From NCBI GenBank assembly GCA_043818215.1, contig JBDRGC010000361.1:1-7749 (forward strand): a stretch of 7,749 bases of DNA, written 5' to 3'. This stretch comes from JBDRGC01 sp043818215 (lineage in GTDB: Bacteria; Chloroflexota; Anaerolineae; Anaerolineales; UBA11858). A program made the translations under genes and the position numbers. A model generated the notes under the pieces. That model searched no databases. It saw only the letters and a list, made by a program, of their open reading frames with translations, and had not been told where the DNA came from. Of the stretch, positions 1 to 5,833 are shown piece after piece (the first letter of the stretch is position 1; each line of letters opens with the position of its first letter).

Positions 1-1
1 T

Positions 2-121
2 CAACCCACTCCCGAAGAGGCAGTCGCGTTGGTTGCTTCTCGTCTGGTCAACCGCACCCGCTCCCGCAAGAGCCGCTTGAAACGCCAGAAAGCATCATAC
101 CAAGCTCTCGCACCGCCCTAA
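2..121 (+). CDS. C-terminal end of an unidentified protein (partial)
   Basis: The second forward frame is open from the window edge to a TAA at 119-121 and gives 39 residues ending in QALAPP. The tail is strongly basic (RTRSRKSRLKRQK near the middle), preceded by a short helix-like stretch (EEAVALVASRLV). Codon choice looks like that of the downstream genes. The first forward frame is also open to 124-126 and one reverse frame is open too, so the reading is likely but not certain. I do not recognise the family from this fragment. The gene starts outside the window. About 60 bp of AT-rich DNA separates it from the kinase promoter, with no clear terminator hairpin. Confidence 0.45.
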   Translation, partial: QPTPEEAVALVASRLVNRTRSRKSRLKRQKASYQALAPP

Positions 122-184
122 TTTAATGTGCCATTGTCAAAATAATTATCTACTATTAATTTGGGAAGCTAAACCGATTTCTAT

Positions 185-213
185 TTGCAATTCCCGGCAT
201 TGCTGACTATAAT
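185..213 (+). promoter_or_regulatory. Sigma70-type promoter of the kinase gene
   Basis: A -35 box TTGCAA (185-190, 4 of 6 consensus bases) and a perfect -10 box TATAAT (208-213) are separated by exactly 17 bp. The start of transcription would fall near 220, giving a leader of about 35 nt before the CTG at 255. The element lies in the only non-coding gap upstream of the kinase. It closely resembles the promoter predicted at 6583-6611. Confidence 0.75.
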
Positions 214-233
214 GGGATCGAGATGCCACCTTT

Positions 234-2135
234 TTGTCTGTGGGAGGATACGCCCTGGAAACACATCGAATAACCCAAAGCCTACATATTAACGGAGAAT
301 CAAGCTCTGAGGAACAACTCCAGCCCGGTGCGGTTCTAGAGGGCCGTTACCAGATCGAGAAAGTGCTGGGGGTAGGGGGAATGAGCACCGTGTATCGTGC
401 CCGCGACCTGCGCTTTACAGTTGTCAAGCCGGTGGCTGTCAAAGAAATGACCAACCGCGCTCGCGATGACATTATCCGCGAAACGATTGTACGCCAATTC
501 GAACGCGAGGCCAATATTCTTGCCTCGTTGAGCCACCCTGCCATTCCAAAAATCCACGACTATTTCACAATTGGAACCCAGTCGTATTTGGTGATGGAGT
601 TCATCCAGGGGAATAATCTGGAAACTATCATCAACCATACCCTGGGATTCATACCCGAAGAACAGATCATCAAGTGGACGCTTGAGTTATGCGATGTGCT
701 GCAAAATCTACACACACATAAACCTGAGCCAATAATTTTCCGGGATGTGAAACCGGATAATATCATCATCACTCCCGGTAACCATGCCGTGATGGTTGAC
801 TTTGGGATTGCGAAGACCTTCCAGGCCGGGCAAAAAGGCACAATGATAGGCACGGAGGGGTATTCGCCGCCCGAACAATATCGGGGGGATGCCACGCCTC
901 ATGTTGATATCTACGCCCTTGGGGCAACCATGCACCACGCTCTCACTCGTAAAGACCCCCGCATAGAGCCTCCTTTCACTTTTTCAGAACGCCCGATCCG
1001 CGAGTTCAACCCCAATGTGTCTATGGAGTTGGAAGCTATTGTCAACACTGCGCTGCAATATACTGTCTCGGACCGCTTTCCAGATATTGCTACGCTGAAA
1101 GATGCTTTGCTCAACGTCGCTCGTAAGACTGGCATGTTGTACACACCAAATGCGACCGCAACCATATCGCAAAGCCAGAATATTAAACCACTGTGGACTT
1201 TCAAATGTGAGGATGAAATCCGCGGGACAGCCACTTACAATGATGGGGTAATTTACATTGGAGTTTACGACAACAACCTCTACGCTCTAAACGCCGCCAC
1301 CGGTGAATTCATGTGGAAATATTCAACCGAGGGAGGCATTGTTAGCAAGCCGGCAATCTACGAAAATAGCATTTTCTTTGGGTCGGAAGATCAACGTCTG
1401 CACGTTGTTTCCATGCGTTCCGGGCGACTCGACTGGACGTATTACACCGATGGGCCGGTGCGCTCCTCCCCTCTGATCGCCGAACGGCATGTGTTCATCG
1501 GGTCTGATGACGAACATCTACACGTTGTCAACGCGTCTACCGGCCGCGGCGTCTTGAAAATCGACGCCGGGGCGCCCATCCGGTCAACCCCGTTAGTGGT
1601 AAACGAACTTATCTATGCCGGCACAGAGAATGGCGATTTCTTCTGTGCAGATTTCCGGGGAGACATCAAGTGGCGGACACGAGCCAAACGGGCCATTACT
1701 TCGTCTCCTCGTATGAGTGAAAACGCGATCTATTACGGGGCAGTAGATGGGACTTTGTACGCAATAGACGCTAAAACAGGCTGGGGAATCTGGCGTTTCC
1801 GCATGGAGCGGGGAACCATCTCGACCCCATGCTTGATCGAACACTACATCTTTATTGGTTCAGCGGATGGTAATATCTACTGTGTCGATACCCGCTCCAG
1901 TAAGGAGGTTTGGCGGTTTAGTACTGAAAACCAGGTTTCAAGTTCTCCCGTCATCCACAAAGATTCTCTGTACTGTGGAGGCGTAGACGGATTTATTTAT
2001 TGTCTGGAATATCGAACTGGGCGGCTTCGATGGAAATACGCTACAAAGGGAGCCATAACCGGAACCCCCGTCATACACGATGATATCATCTACATCGGGT
2101 CGACCGATAAGCATTTGTATGCACTACTTACTTGA
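234..2135 (+). CDS. Soluble Ser/Thr protein kinase with C-terminal eight-repeat PQQ-type beta-propeller
   Basis: A Hanks-type kinase that phosphorylates Ser/Thr on partner proteins, with an attached sensor or docking propeller. Residues are counted from TTG 234; the true start is probably CTG 255, giving 626 aa. Kinase domain about 38-300: glycine loop GVGGMS 46-51, ATP lysine K70, helix-C glutamate E92, catalytic loop FRDVKPDN 169-176 (D171, N176), DFG 189-191, and PPEQY 212-216 in place of APE. All catalytic residues are present; the usual HRD histidine is Phe. Residues 321-633 form eight repeats of about 40 residues beginning WTF, WKY, WTY, LKI, WRT, WRF, WRF and WKY, often with an A-x-TG turn as in PQQ/BamB-type propellers. 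Repeat 4 lacks the Trp. I see no signal peptide or membrane helix, so it should be cytosolic, unlike PknB-type receptors. It lies 488 bp upstream of the PP2C gene, its likely opponent. Confidence 0.95.
   Translation: MSVGGYALETHRITQSLHINGESSSEEQLQPGAVLEGRYQIEKVLGVGGMSTVYRARDLRFTVVKPVAVKEMTNRARDDIIRETIVRQFEREANILASLSHPAIPKIHDYFTIGTQSYLVMEFIQGNNLETIINHTLGFIPEEQIIKWTLELCDVLQNLHTHKPEPIIFRDVKPDNIIITPGNHAVMVDFGIAKTFQAGQKGTMIGTEGYSPPEQYRGDATPHVDIYALGATMHHALTRKDPRIEPPFTFSERPIREFNPNVSMELEAIVNTALQYTVSDRFPDIATLKDALLNVARKTGMLYTPNATATISQSQNIKPLWTFKCEDEIRGTATYNDGVIYIGVYDNNLYALNAATGEFMWKYSTEGGIVSKPAIYENSIFFGSEDQRLHVVSMRSGRLDWTYYTDGPVRSSPLIAERHVFIGSDDEHLHVVNASTGRGVLKIDAGAPIRSTPLVVNELIYAGTENGDFFCADFRGDIKWRTRAKRAITSSPRMSENAIYYGAVDGTLYAIDAKTGWGIWRFRMERGTISTPCLIEHYIFIGSADGNIYCVDTRSSKEVWRFSTENQVSSSPVIHKDSLYCGGVDGFIYCLEYRTGRLRWKYATKGAITGTPVIHDDIIYIGSTDKHLYALLT
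242..248 (+). promoter_or_regulatory. Ribosome binding site that points to a CTG start at 255
   Basis: GGGAGGA (242-248) is a near-perfect Shine-Dalgarno sequence lying inside the longest open frame. Six bases after it, in frame, is CTG at 255-257. The earlier in-frame TTG (234) and GTG (240) have no such site, and TTG 234 would sit only about 13 nt from the predicted transcription start. No in-frame ATG exists before the kinase glycine loop, so a non-ATG start is required. Confidence 0.55.
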
Positions 2136-2144
2136 CCCGGGTCA
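2133..2144. repeat. 12-bp perfect palindrome over the kinase stop codon
   Basis: TGACCCGGGTCA reads the same on both strands, and its first three bases are the kinase stop codon. A CCCC/GGGG pair (2146-2149 with 2160-2163) follows closely. No T-run comes after it, so it is not a standard intrinsic terminator. It could be a protein binding site, or chance. Confidence 0.4.
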
Positions 2145-2179
2145 GCCCCTGAAATACACGGGGACAAGCCGGAACCAAG

Positions 2180-2344
2180 AATCATTAGGGTGTGTTTCAA
2201 GTGATTTGAAAGACCTTCCAGGTTTTCACGGAGTGTTTGAAAAAACAGTCTCAAGTTATCTGATCAGCGATTATCGCTTGAAAACGCTGGTAGAAACCTG
2301 GAAGGTCTGGTATTCCAAATCAAATGAAACACACCCAAATCATT
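2180..2344. repeat. MITE-like foldback element with long imperfect inverted repeats
   Basis: Two arms of about 45-50 nt pair across a loop of roughly 68 nt. Perfect blocks are GGGTGTGTTTCA (2188-2199) with TGAAACACACCC (2325-2336), and AGACCTTCCAGGTTT (2211-2225) with AAACCTGGAAGGTCT (2294-2308). The bases between these blocks also pair mostly, and the right arm has about 5 extra bases. The outer ends match for 13 of 15 positions (2180-2194 and 2330-2344). The loop has a small hairpin, AGCGAT/ATCGCT (2266-2278). The flanks ACCAAGA (2174-2180) and ACCACGA (2345-2351) agree at 6 of 7 bases, which may be a worn target duplication. There is no coding capacity, so it would be a non-autonomous element. 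Confidence 0.7.
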
Positions 2345-2345
2345 A

Positions 2346-2557
2346 CCACGAAAGCACATAGGTTCACTAAAGAAAAGAGTAACTACTCAGGTAGGCAACG
2401 AATCTGGCTAAACAACGCCCGAAGCGCCCCCCCTGCCCCCCAAACCTGGGGGGAGCAACACGGGTTCCCCCCCGGATTGGGGGGCCGGGGGGCTGGCTGA
2501 GTAGTTACAAGAAAAGAGTAAAAACAAAAACCTTTGTGTTCCTTCGTGCCCTTCGCT
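2346..2557. repeat. Degenerate CACGAAGG-type repeat words in inverted orientation
   Basis: On the right, CCTTTGTGTT, CCTTCGTGC and CCTTCGCT follow one another (2531-2557) as three worn copies of a 9-10 bp word. On the left (2346-2372), CCACGAAAG, CACATAGG and TTCACTAAAG look like the same words reversed and complemented. The C/G-run foldback lies between the two sides. The left side is quite diverged, so the pairing is suggestive rather than firm. Confidence 0.35.
2371..2521. repeat. C/G-run foldback element with 12-bp terminal inverted repeats and flanking direct repeats
   Basis: GTAACTACTCAG (2379-2390) is a perfect inverted copy of CTGAGTAGTTAC (2497-2508). The word AGAAAAGAGTAA occurs directly repeated at 2371-2382 and 2510-2521, like a target duplication that overlaps the left inverted repeat by four bases. 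Inside are homopolymer runs: C7 (2427-2433), C6 (2436-2441), G6 (2448-2453), C7 (2467-2473), G6 (2479-2484) and G6 (2487-2492). They can pair as one long hairpin (first C-run with last G-run, and so on inward, apex 2454-2466) or as two local hairpins. About 36 nt of the left side (2391-2426) stays unpaired. I see no transposase, so this looks like a small non-autonomous mobile repeat. Confidence 0.65.
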
Positions 2558-2608
2558 AAGCATACCCTTGGGGTATTGTGGTCAGGTTTTTTTGCATGAA
2601 CTATAAAC

Positions 2609-2613
2609 AGGAG
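2609..2613 (+). promoter_or_regulatory. Ribosome binding site for the PP2C gene (GTG start)
   Basis: AGGAG lies 10 bases before GTG 2624. The spacing is slightly long, but no other in-frame start nearby has a better site, so GTG 2624 is the best choice. Confidence 0.6.
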
Positions 2614-2623
2614 CAGATTACTC

Positions 2624-3562
2624 GTGACAAGCCTTTGGAAAAAGCGATCTGGTAGACACAAGAAACCCGACTCAGAGACCGAGACACTGGTGCCCCGGTT
2701 AGATACTGAGTGGGCCAATGAAATTACTAAACCCCTCGACAGAATCCCCCTCCCCGTCGATCAAGAGGTTGCCGGTTTAAGATTAGAACCGCCACAATTA
2801 CTTGCCAGTTGTGCGCAGTCTGTAGGGATTCAGCGCGACCACAACGAAGATACACTTTTTAGCCTGACGACAATATTGGCCTGCAACGGAGGTAATGTCC
2901 CCTTTGGCCTATACATCGTTGCCGATGGCATGGGCGGGCATCAATATGGTGAAGTCGCCAGCGAAATTGCTACCCGGTCTATGGCTGAATATGTGATCCG
3001 GAATCTTTATACCCACCTCTTCAGTGTAAAGCATCAACCACCGGAAATTCCCCTGCGAGAGCTTCTGCATACAGGCGTAATAAAGGCACATGATGCAATA
3101 CTCCAAACTATCACTAGCGGTGGCACCACGCTGACCACTGTGGTTATCTTAGGCGATCAGATGACAATTGCGCATGTTGGAGACAGCCGCGTTTATTCTG
3201 TCGGTCTCGATGGTAAAATGAAAGCCCTCACCCGAGATCATTCTCTGGTCAGAAGATTGGAAGAATTAGGACAACTCACCCCTGAAGAAGCAGCGGTACA
3301 CCCTCAACGAAACGTACTCTATCGCGCTCTGGGGCAAGGGGAGCCTTTCGAACCTGAGATCATCACGGCTCCCGTTCCACAATCGGGATATCTGCTCGTT
3401 TGCTCGGATGGCTTGTGGGGAGTAGTACCCGAAGAACAACTTGGAGAGACCATCAAAAACGCGCCCACCCTCCACCAGGCCTGCCAGGAAATGGTCGACG
3501 CGGCCAACGCGGCCGGAGGGCCAGATAATATCACAGTTATCCTTGTAAGACTGCCCGACTAA
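2624..3562 (+). CDS. PP2C-family (PPM/PrpC-like) protein Ser/Thr phosphatase
   Basis: This enzyme removes phosphate from Ser/Thr residues using a two-metal centre. The full motif set is visible: RDHNED 71-76, VADGMGGH 99-106 (metal Asp D101), GGTTLT 166-171, HVGDSR 184-189, TRDHS near 205, CSDGLWG 260-266 (D262) and GGPDN 298-302 (D301). At 312 residues it is longer than the roughly 240-residue bacterial minimum. The extra length is a 60-residue polar N-terminal tail, basic at first (KKRSGRHKK), then with Ser/Thr/Glu (SETETL 17-22). There is no membrane helix, so it should act in the cytosol. It is the first gene of the tight run to 6550, with only 3 bp to the DnaJ-VWA gene. It probably reverses the action of the upstream kinase; the tail could be a phosphorylation or FHA-docking site, which is inference. 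Confidence 0.95.
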   Translation: MTSLWKKRSGRHKKPDSETETLVPRLDTEWANEITKPLDRIPLPVDQEVAGLRLEPPQLLASCAQSVGIQRDHNEDTLFSLTTILACNGGNVPFGLYIVADGMGGHQYGEVASEIATRSMAEYVIRNLYTHLFSVKHQPPEIPLRELLHTGVIKAHDAILQTITSGGTTLTTVVILGDQMTIAHVGDSRVYSVGLDGKMKALTRDHSLVRRLEELGQLTPEEAAVHPQRNVLYRALGQGEPFEPEIITAPVPQSGYLLVCSDGLWGVVPEEQLGETIKNAPTLHQACQEMVDAANAAGGPDNITVILVRLPD

Positions 3563-3565
3563 AAT

Positions 3566-5056
3566 ATGCCTGCAAAGACCAGCTACTACGACCGTCTGAA
3601 AATACCGGAAAGCGCTACGGATGAAGATATCCGTAAGGCTTATCACAATGCTGCCCGTCGTCTGCACCCCGATGTAAATGTAGAAGCTGGGGCGACAGAA
3701 CTTTTTATCAACATCAAAGAAGCTTATGAAATTCTCATCAATTCTGATAAACGAGCCGCTTATGATGGTAAAGTGTTCAGGGAGGCAAAATCCCCACCAC
3801 CGGTGAGGATAGACGTATATTACAGCAGAGCAGCTCTAATGCGGATGAATGAAGACCAATTGCATTATGCGCTCCTCGAAATGGAGATGTTGGTCGATCC
3901 GGTCGAAGATGAAGATTCCAGCCCTCCTACTAATATCGCGCTAATCCTGGATTGCTCAACTTCGATGCAAGGCGCACGTCTGGACATGGTCAAGGGCAGC
4001 GCTATCGAGATTCTTCGCCAACTCAGGCCGCAAGACGTCCTCTCCGTCATCGCTTTTAACGATCAAGCAGATGTATTGCTGCCATCCGGCCCCCATTCTA
4101 ACAATGAGAAAAGCGAAGCGCGCATACGCATGTTGCAGGCCAGAGGCGGAACCGAAATTTTCCAGGGCCTGGAAGCCGGTCTCCTTGAGGTGCGGCGTTC
4201 TTTGCATCCATCATATATCAATCACATCATCTTGATCACCGATGGGCATACTTACGGAGATGAAGCAGCTTGCATAGAACTGGCTCATAAGGCAGCATCT
4301 CTTGGGATCGGGATCAGTTGTCTAGGTATTGACCATGAATGGAACGACTCGTTTCTCGACGATCTAGCTACACGCACAGGGGGAAGCAGCTTTTATATCC
4401 ACAAACCACGCGATATTCGCAAACTGCTCAAGCAGAAACTGGAAGGCCTGGGCCAGGTATTTGCAGAACGCATCAACCTCGATTTTCGAACTGGCCCAGG
4501 CGTAAAACTCCGGTATGCTTTCCGCTTGAAGCCAGAAGCTGGTGTACTGCCAACCTCTCCTCCTCTCCGATTGGGAAATATACCCAAAGGTTCCCGCCAA
4601 CGTGTTTTGCTCGAATTTCTAGTAGCGCCGATCTCCCCCAATGTCGAACAAGTCCTTTTAGCAGAGGGCGATCTCACTTTTGATGTTCCAAAACGTGCTA
4701 ACTCGACATATCGTATTCCTGTAACCCTATTTCGGCCCGCCAAAGCGACAATCAAACCTGAAGCGCCTCCTCACACCATTGTTCAAGCCATGTCTCGGCT
4801 TACGCTTTACCGAATGCAAGAACAAGCTAAAATGGAACTGACGGCCGGCAATTACGAAGAAGCCGCACAGCGTCTGCAACACGTAGCCACGCATTTACTC
4901 TCACAAGGCGAAAACGGGCTGGCCAAGACCGTAATCTCAGAAGCCCAGCACATCCAACATCGCCAGGCATTTAGCCAGGAAGGCGAAAAACGGATAAAAT
5001 ATGGCACCCGGGGACTACTGTTGCCTGCTAGGCAAAGGAAAGATGAAGTATCATGA
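3566..5056 (+). CDS. DnaJ-domain / von Willebrand factor A-domain fusion protein
   Basis: Probably a metal-dependent scaffold that brings DnaK (Hsp70) to its partners. Residues 7-68 form a J domain with the HPD triad at 34-36. A beta-rich stretch (about 80-120) leads into a VWA domain (about 124-300) with an intact MIDAS: DCSTS 129-133 (D129, S131, S133), T196 in GGTEIF and D226 in TDGH. A beta-sandwich-like part (300-395) and a helical, TPR-like tail (about 400-480) follow. There is no Gly/Phe region, zinc-finger or substrate-binding domain of ordinary DnaJ, so it is not a general chaperone. There is no signal peptide. No clear ribosome site precedes ATG 3566; the PP2C stop is 3 bp upstream, so translational coupling is likely. 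The stop overlaps the next start (ATGA, 5053-5056). Confidence 0.93.
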   Translation: MPAKTSYYDRLKIPESATDEDIRKAYHNAARRLHPDVNVEAGATELFINIKEAYEILINSDKRAAYDGKVFREAKSPPPVRIDVYYSRAALMRMNEDQLHYALLEMEMLVDPVEDEDSSPPTNIALILDCSTSMQGARLDMVKGSAIEILRQLRPQDVLSVIAFNDQADVLLPSGPHSNNEKSEARIRMLQARGGTEIFQGLEAGLLEVRRSLHPSYINHIILITDGHTYGDEAACIELAHKAASLGIGISCLGIDHEWNDSFLDDLATRTGGSSFYIHKPRDIRKLLKQKLEGLGQVFAERINLDFRTGPGVKLRYAFRLKPEAGVLPTSPPLRLGNIPKGSRQRVLLEFLVAPISPNVEQVLLAEGDLTFDVPKRANSTYRIPVTLFRPAKATIKPEAPPHTIVQAMSRLTLYRMQEQAKMELTAGNYEEAAQRLQHVATHLLSQGENGLAKTVISEAQHIQHRQAFSQEGEKRIKYGTRGLLLPARQRKDEVS

Positions 5057-5568
5057 TTTCGTGTCCTAATTGTCAATACGAGGAACTCTCAGGCGCACTC
5101 TTCTGCAGTCGATGTGGCGCTCAGTTGCCACACAGCAAAGAGCAAGTTGCCACTAGCACAATTCAGACCGCTACCATTGAAAATGCTTTGGATGGCATAT
5201 CTATTCCTGCTTTTCCCCCGCCTCCTGCCGATGCGGCTGACAGCATCATAGCCCTGCATATTCTAAAGAGCGGAGATATCATCCATGCCAGTGGAGGTAA
5301 GCAATTCACCCTGGGGCGCTCTACAACAGGACAATCTATTGTGCCTGACATTGACCTGACACCATACCAGGCTTATGAGGCTGGCGTTTCTCGCCTGCAC
5401 GCCAATATCAGAATCAAAGGGTCCCAAATCACAGTTATGGATTTGGAATCGGCTAACGGAACCCGGATCAACGGCATACCCATTGATCCCCATGCAGAAC
5501 ATTCTCTTATGCACGGGGACATTTTGACTCTAGGCAAAATCAAAATACAGATTCTTATTCGAGAATAA
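5053..5568 (+). CDS. Zinc-ribbon and FHA domain protein (phosphothreonine reader)
   Basis: A small adaptor expected to bind phosphothreonine peptides made by the kinase. The N-terminus has two CxxC knuckles (C4/C7 and C18/C21), a zinc ribbon. A linker (23-65) is rich in Thr near T34-T41 and then in Pro. The FHA domain covers about 70-171 with the conserved GRS (88-90, R89), SRLH (113-116) and NGT (135-137) signatures that form the phosphopeptide pocket. The order, a Thr-bearing N-terminal tail before a C-terminal FHA domain, resembles GarA/OdhI, where the phosphorylated tail folds back on the FHA domain; whether that holds here is inference. Its ATG overlaps the previous stop by 4 bp, which implies coupled translation and a roughly matched amount of both proteins. 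Confidence 0.93.
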   Translation: MISCPNCQYEELSGALFCSRCGAQLPHSKEQVATSTIQTATIENALDGISIPAFPPPPADAADSIIALHILKSGDIIHASGGKQFTLGRSTTGQSIVPDIDLTPYQAYEAGVSRLHANIRIKGSQITVMDLESANGTRINGIPIDPHAEHSLMHGDILTLGKIKIQILIRE

Positions 5569-5584
5569 TGTTGGAGAAGTAACT

Positions 5585-5827
5585 ATGGCCATCGAAGTCA
5601 TAATACATATAAGCAATGCAGACCCCATACTGGGCGAAGTCAATGAATTACCTGGCCCCGGTGACCATCTGATTATGATTAGCAATCCTCGGATGAAAGA
5701 CGGCAAAGATCTGCACTTTCTATCAAACAACGTCGTTACCGTGATATGGCCTATTCACAACATGACTTTCATCGAAGTGCTCCCCAGCGAGGCTGAAGAG
5801 CGCATCGTTGGCTTCGTGAGGGAATAA
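5585..5827 (+). CDS. Small protein of unknown function (80 aa)
   Basis: I do not recognise this family. The gene is credible: it lies in a tight operon, 16 bp after the FHA gene and 6 bp before the response regulator, and has a GGAG site (5573-5576) with an 8-base spacer to ATG 5585. The protein is acidic and soluble, without a signal peptide, membrane helix or cysteine. Alternating hydrophobic stretches (IEVIIHI 3-9, HLIMIS near 28-33, VVTVIW near 50-55, FIEVLP near 62-67) suggest a small all-beta fold, perhaps a barrel, ending in a short acidic helix (EAEERIVGFVRE). A PGPGD turn and an NPRMKDGKD loop stand out. It could be a partner of the FHA or VWA proteins or of the response regulator; the sequence alone does not decide. 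Confidence 0.85.
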   Translation: MAIEVIIHISNADPILGEVNELPGPGDHLIMISNPRMKDGKDLHFLSNNVVTVIWPIHNMTFIEVLPSEAEERIVGFVRE

Positions 5828-5833
5828 TTCACA

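Larger units (their letters stand above)
2136..2623. other. 488-bp intergenic gap made of non-coding repeats
   Basis: This gap between the kinase and PP2C genes shows no credible gene. It holds a foldback repeat at 2180-2344, a C/G-run foldback at 2371-2521, and degenerate CACGAAGG-like words on either side of the second one. Nearest the PP2C gene are a 6-bp hairpin (2562-2567 with 2571-2576, TTG loop) and a T7 run (2587-2593) 10 bp further on. The promoter of the PP2C operon should lie between about 2510 and 2600, but I find no convincing -35/-10 pair. If the repeats were inserted later, the kinase gene and the operon may once have been contiguous. Confidence 0.8.

Noticed and set aside
2080..2361. 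A 93-codon forward open frame overlapping the end of the kinase gene
   Set aside because: It starts inside the last propeller repeat and runs through both arms of the foldback repeat. It has no ribosome site and no recognisable protein pattern.
2562..2593. Intrinsic terminator (ATACCC/GGGTAT hairpin followed by a T7 run)
   Set aside because: The stem is only 6 bp and the T-run starts 10 bases after it, too far for an ordinary intrinsic terminator.
2602..2607. TATAAA as the -10 box for the PP2C operon
   Set aside because: It lies directly before the AGGAG site, so transcription would start after the ribosome site. No acceptable -35 box is found 16-18 bp upstream.
2383..2718. A 111-codon reverse open frame across the C/G-run element
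   Set aside because: Its translation is dominated by Pro/Gly from the homopolymer runs, and it overlaps the start of the well-supported PP2C gene.
3266..3667. A 133-codon reverse open frame opposite the PP2C/DnaJ-VWA junction
   Set aside because: It lies antisense to two strongly supported genes, covers the PP2C metal motifs, and has no family pattern of its own.
4339..4683. A 114-codon forward open frame inside the DnaJ-VWA gene
   Set aside because: It is an alternate frame of a gene whose own frame carries a full VWA domain and beta-rich continuation; no ribosome site.
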